Of a stretch of 5,691 bases of DNA, positions 4,968 to 5,691 are shown piece by piece. The DNA comes from Burkholderiales bacterium. GTDB taxonomy: Bacteria > Pseudomonadota > Gammaproteobacteria > Burkholderiales > Usitatibacteraceae. Under the pieces are notes generated by a model that did not search any database, was not told where the DNA came from, and was given only the letters and a program-made list of their open reading frames with translations. The DNA is taken from contig JAJAYN010000127.1 in NCBI GenBank assembly GCA_026786225.1, positions 1 to 5,691 of the forward strand, given 5' to 3'. Both the position numbers and the translations under genes were made by a program. Each line of letters opens with the position of its first letter. Positions within the stretch are counted from its first letter, which is position 1.

Positions 4968-5600
4968 TCACCCACGCTTAAACACCGCCAACGCCCCACC
5001 CGCCGCCATAAACAAACTCCCAATCCCTCGATTCGTCCAACGAATATGCTCGGGGTCCTTCAGCATCATCAGCACCTTTGCGGCGAACGCGGTATAGCAA
5101 CCCATCGCAACGAGATCGACGATGTTTAGCGTTAGCGTGAGGATCACGTATTGCATCGCCACCGGCTGCATCGGGTCAACGAACTGCGGCAACACTGCAA
5201 GCAGAAAAATCAAACCTTTGGGATTGGTCTGGCTCACCAGAAATCCCTGCATGAAAATGCCTTTGCTGGTCGTGTCCTTGAACTCGGTGCGCGCGGAAAT
5301 TTCTTCGAAGGGTACTGGTTCCTCGCGGAATTTCTGAATACCCAGCCAGATGAGATAAAGCGCACCGCACCACTTCATGACTTCGAATGCGGTGTTCGAT
5401 GCCATGAGGATCGCGCCCAAGCCGAGCGCGATGATGGTGACGTTGACCATGATCGAAACCTGCATGCCGATGCAGTTCCACATGCCGCGCCGCCAGCCAT
5501 ACTTCATGCCGGCAGACATCGATGACAGTGCGCCTGGGCCGGGCGAGAAGCAGAGCAGGATGGTGGCGATAAAAAAGGTAAGCCAGGTACTGAGGGTCAT
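4968..5600 (-). CDS. LysE/RhtB-family amino-acid exporter (RhtB-like)
   Basis: A 210-residue inner-membrane protein with the hydrophobic pattern of LysE-superfamily exporters. The first helix contains the hallmark SPGPGALSSM (19-28). Further helices are at about 45-66, 72-89 (FEVMKWCGALYLIWLGIQKF), 113-140 and 148-178 (with NPKGLIFLLAVLPQF at 126-140), and 190-207 (GIGSLFMAAGGALAV). These blocks, the length (206 residues in E. coli) and the MTL...W start match E. coli RhtB, an exporter of homoserine and homoserine lactone, better than LysE or RhtC as I recall them. The family is highly paralogous, so the substrate stays open. The ATG at 5600 gives the family's normal N-terminus but no SD is visible upstream. 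It is convergent with the zinc-ribbon gene and has no operon partner in the window; the promoter should lie in 5601-5691 but I could not define it. Confidence 0.93.
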   Translation of the reverse strand: MTLSTWLTFFIATILLCFSPGPGALSSMSAGMKYGWRRGMWNCIGMQVSIMVNVTIIALGLGAILMASNTAFEVMKWCGALYLIWLGIQKFREEPVPFEEISARTEFKDTTSKGIFMQGFLVSQTNPKGLIFLLAVLPQFVDPMQPVAMQYVILTLTLNIVDLVAMGCYTAFAAKVLMMLKDPEHIRWTNRGIGSLFMAAGGALAVFKRG

Positions 5601-5650
5601 GGTCGAGGGGGCTTAAAATTGGAAGGTGAATAGGGAACTTCTAATAACCT

Positions 5651-5676
5651 CCGTTCGTGCTGAGGTATCGAAGCAC
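5651..5676. repeat. Dispersed-repeat-like palindrome (GTTCG...CTGAG...TCGAAG)
   Basis: GTGCT (5657-5661) and AGCAC (5672-5676) form a 5-base stem within CCGTTCGTGCTGAG followed by GTATCGAAGCAC. The layout is very close to the common proteobacterial repeat CCGTTCGCCCTGAG-CTTGTCGAAGGGC, with the stem bases changed together (GCCCT/AGGGC to GTGCT/AGCAC), which keeps the pairing. It lies upstream of the exporter gene. The rest of 5601-5691 holds nothing I can name. Confidence 0.55.
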
Positions 5677-5691
5677 ACCGATGCTAAGTCG

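Noticed and set aside
4894..5129. Small plus-strand frames of 67 and 75 residues
   Set aside because: They lie mostly antisense to the end of the exporter gene, have no SD and show no family features.

Overview
This window looks like chromosomal DNA of a moderately high-GC Pseudomonadota, most likely a betaproteobacterium. That placement is inference from protein style (NodT-type outer-membrane lipoprotein, RhtB-like exporter, proteobacterial TetR) and from several small palindromic intergenic repeats common in that group. No rRNA, tRNA, CRISPR array, IS element or phage gene is visible.

Left block (1-1157, minus strand): a TetR-family regulator is followed, with a 4-base ATGA overlap, by the start of an RND-efflux outer-membrane lipoprotein that runs off the left edge. 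Upstream of the regulator lie two copies of the inverted repeat TTGGT-N6-ACCAA, placed exactly over a good minus-strand promoter. The simplest reading is a self-repressed efflux operon with the regulator as first gene, probably carried on a leaderless mRNA.

Second block (1217-2089, minus strand): a stand-alone MOSC-domain protein of the YcbX/mARC type without the ferredoxin domain, with a stem-loop after its stop.

Central block (2195-4842, plus strand): the most interesting part. An SPFH (band 7/flotillin-like, YdjI-type) protein with a C-terminal GYF_2 domain and no membrane segment is followed by a protein with two N-terminal zinc ribbons and one C-terminal membrane helix. The pair resembles the YdjG/YdjI partners of the Bacillus subtilis pspA operon, so a membrane-stress or membrane-microdomain role is plausible. 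Between the two genes lie a cluster of three inverted repeats and a 35-codon remnant of a GNAT acetyltransferase gene that keeps its start and ribosome binding site but has lost the rest of its body.

Right block (4843-5691): a convergent intergenic region with an ATTCC-type repeat hairpin and a second GC-rich hairpin, then a minus-strand LysE/RhtB-family exporter closely resembling E. coli RhtB, then another dispersed-repeat-like palindrome near the right edge.
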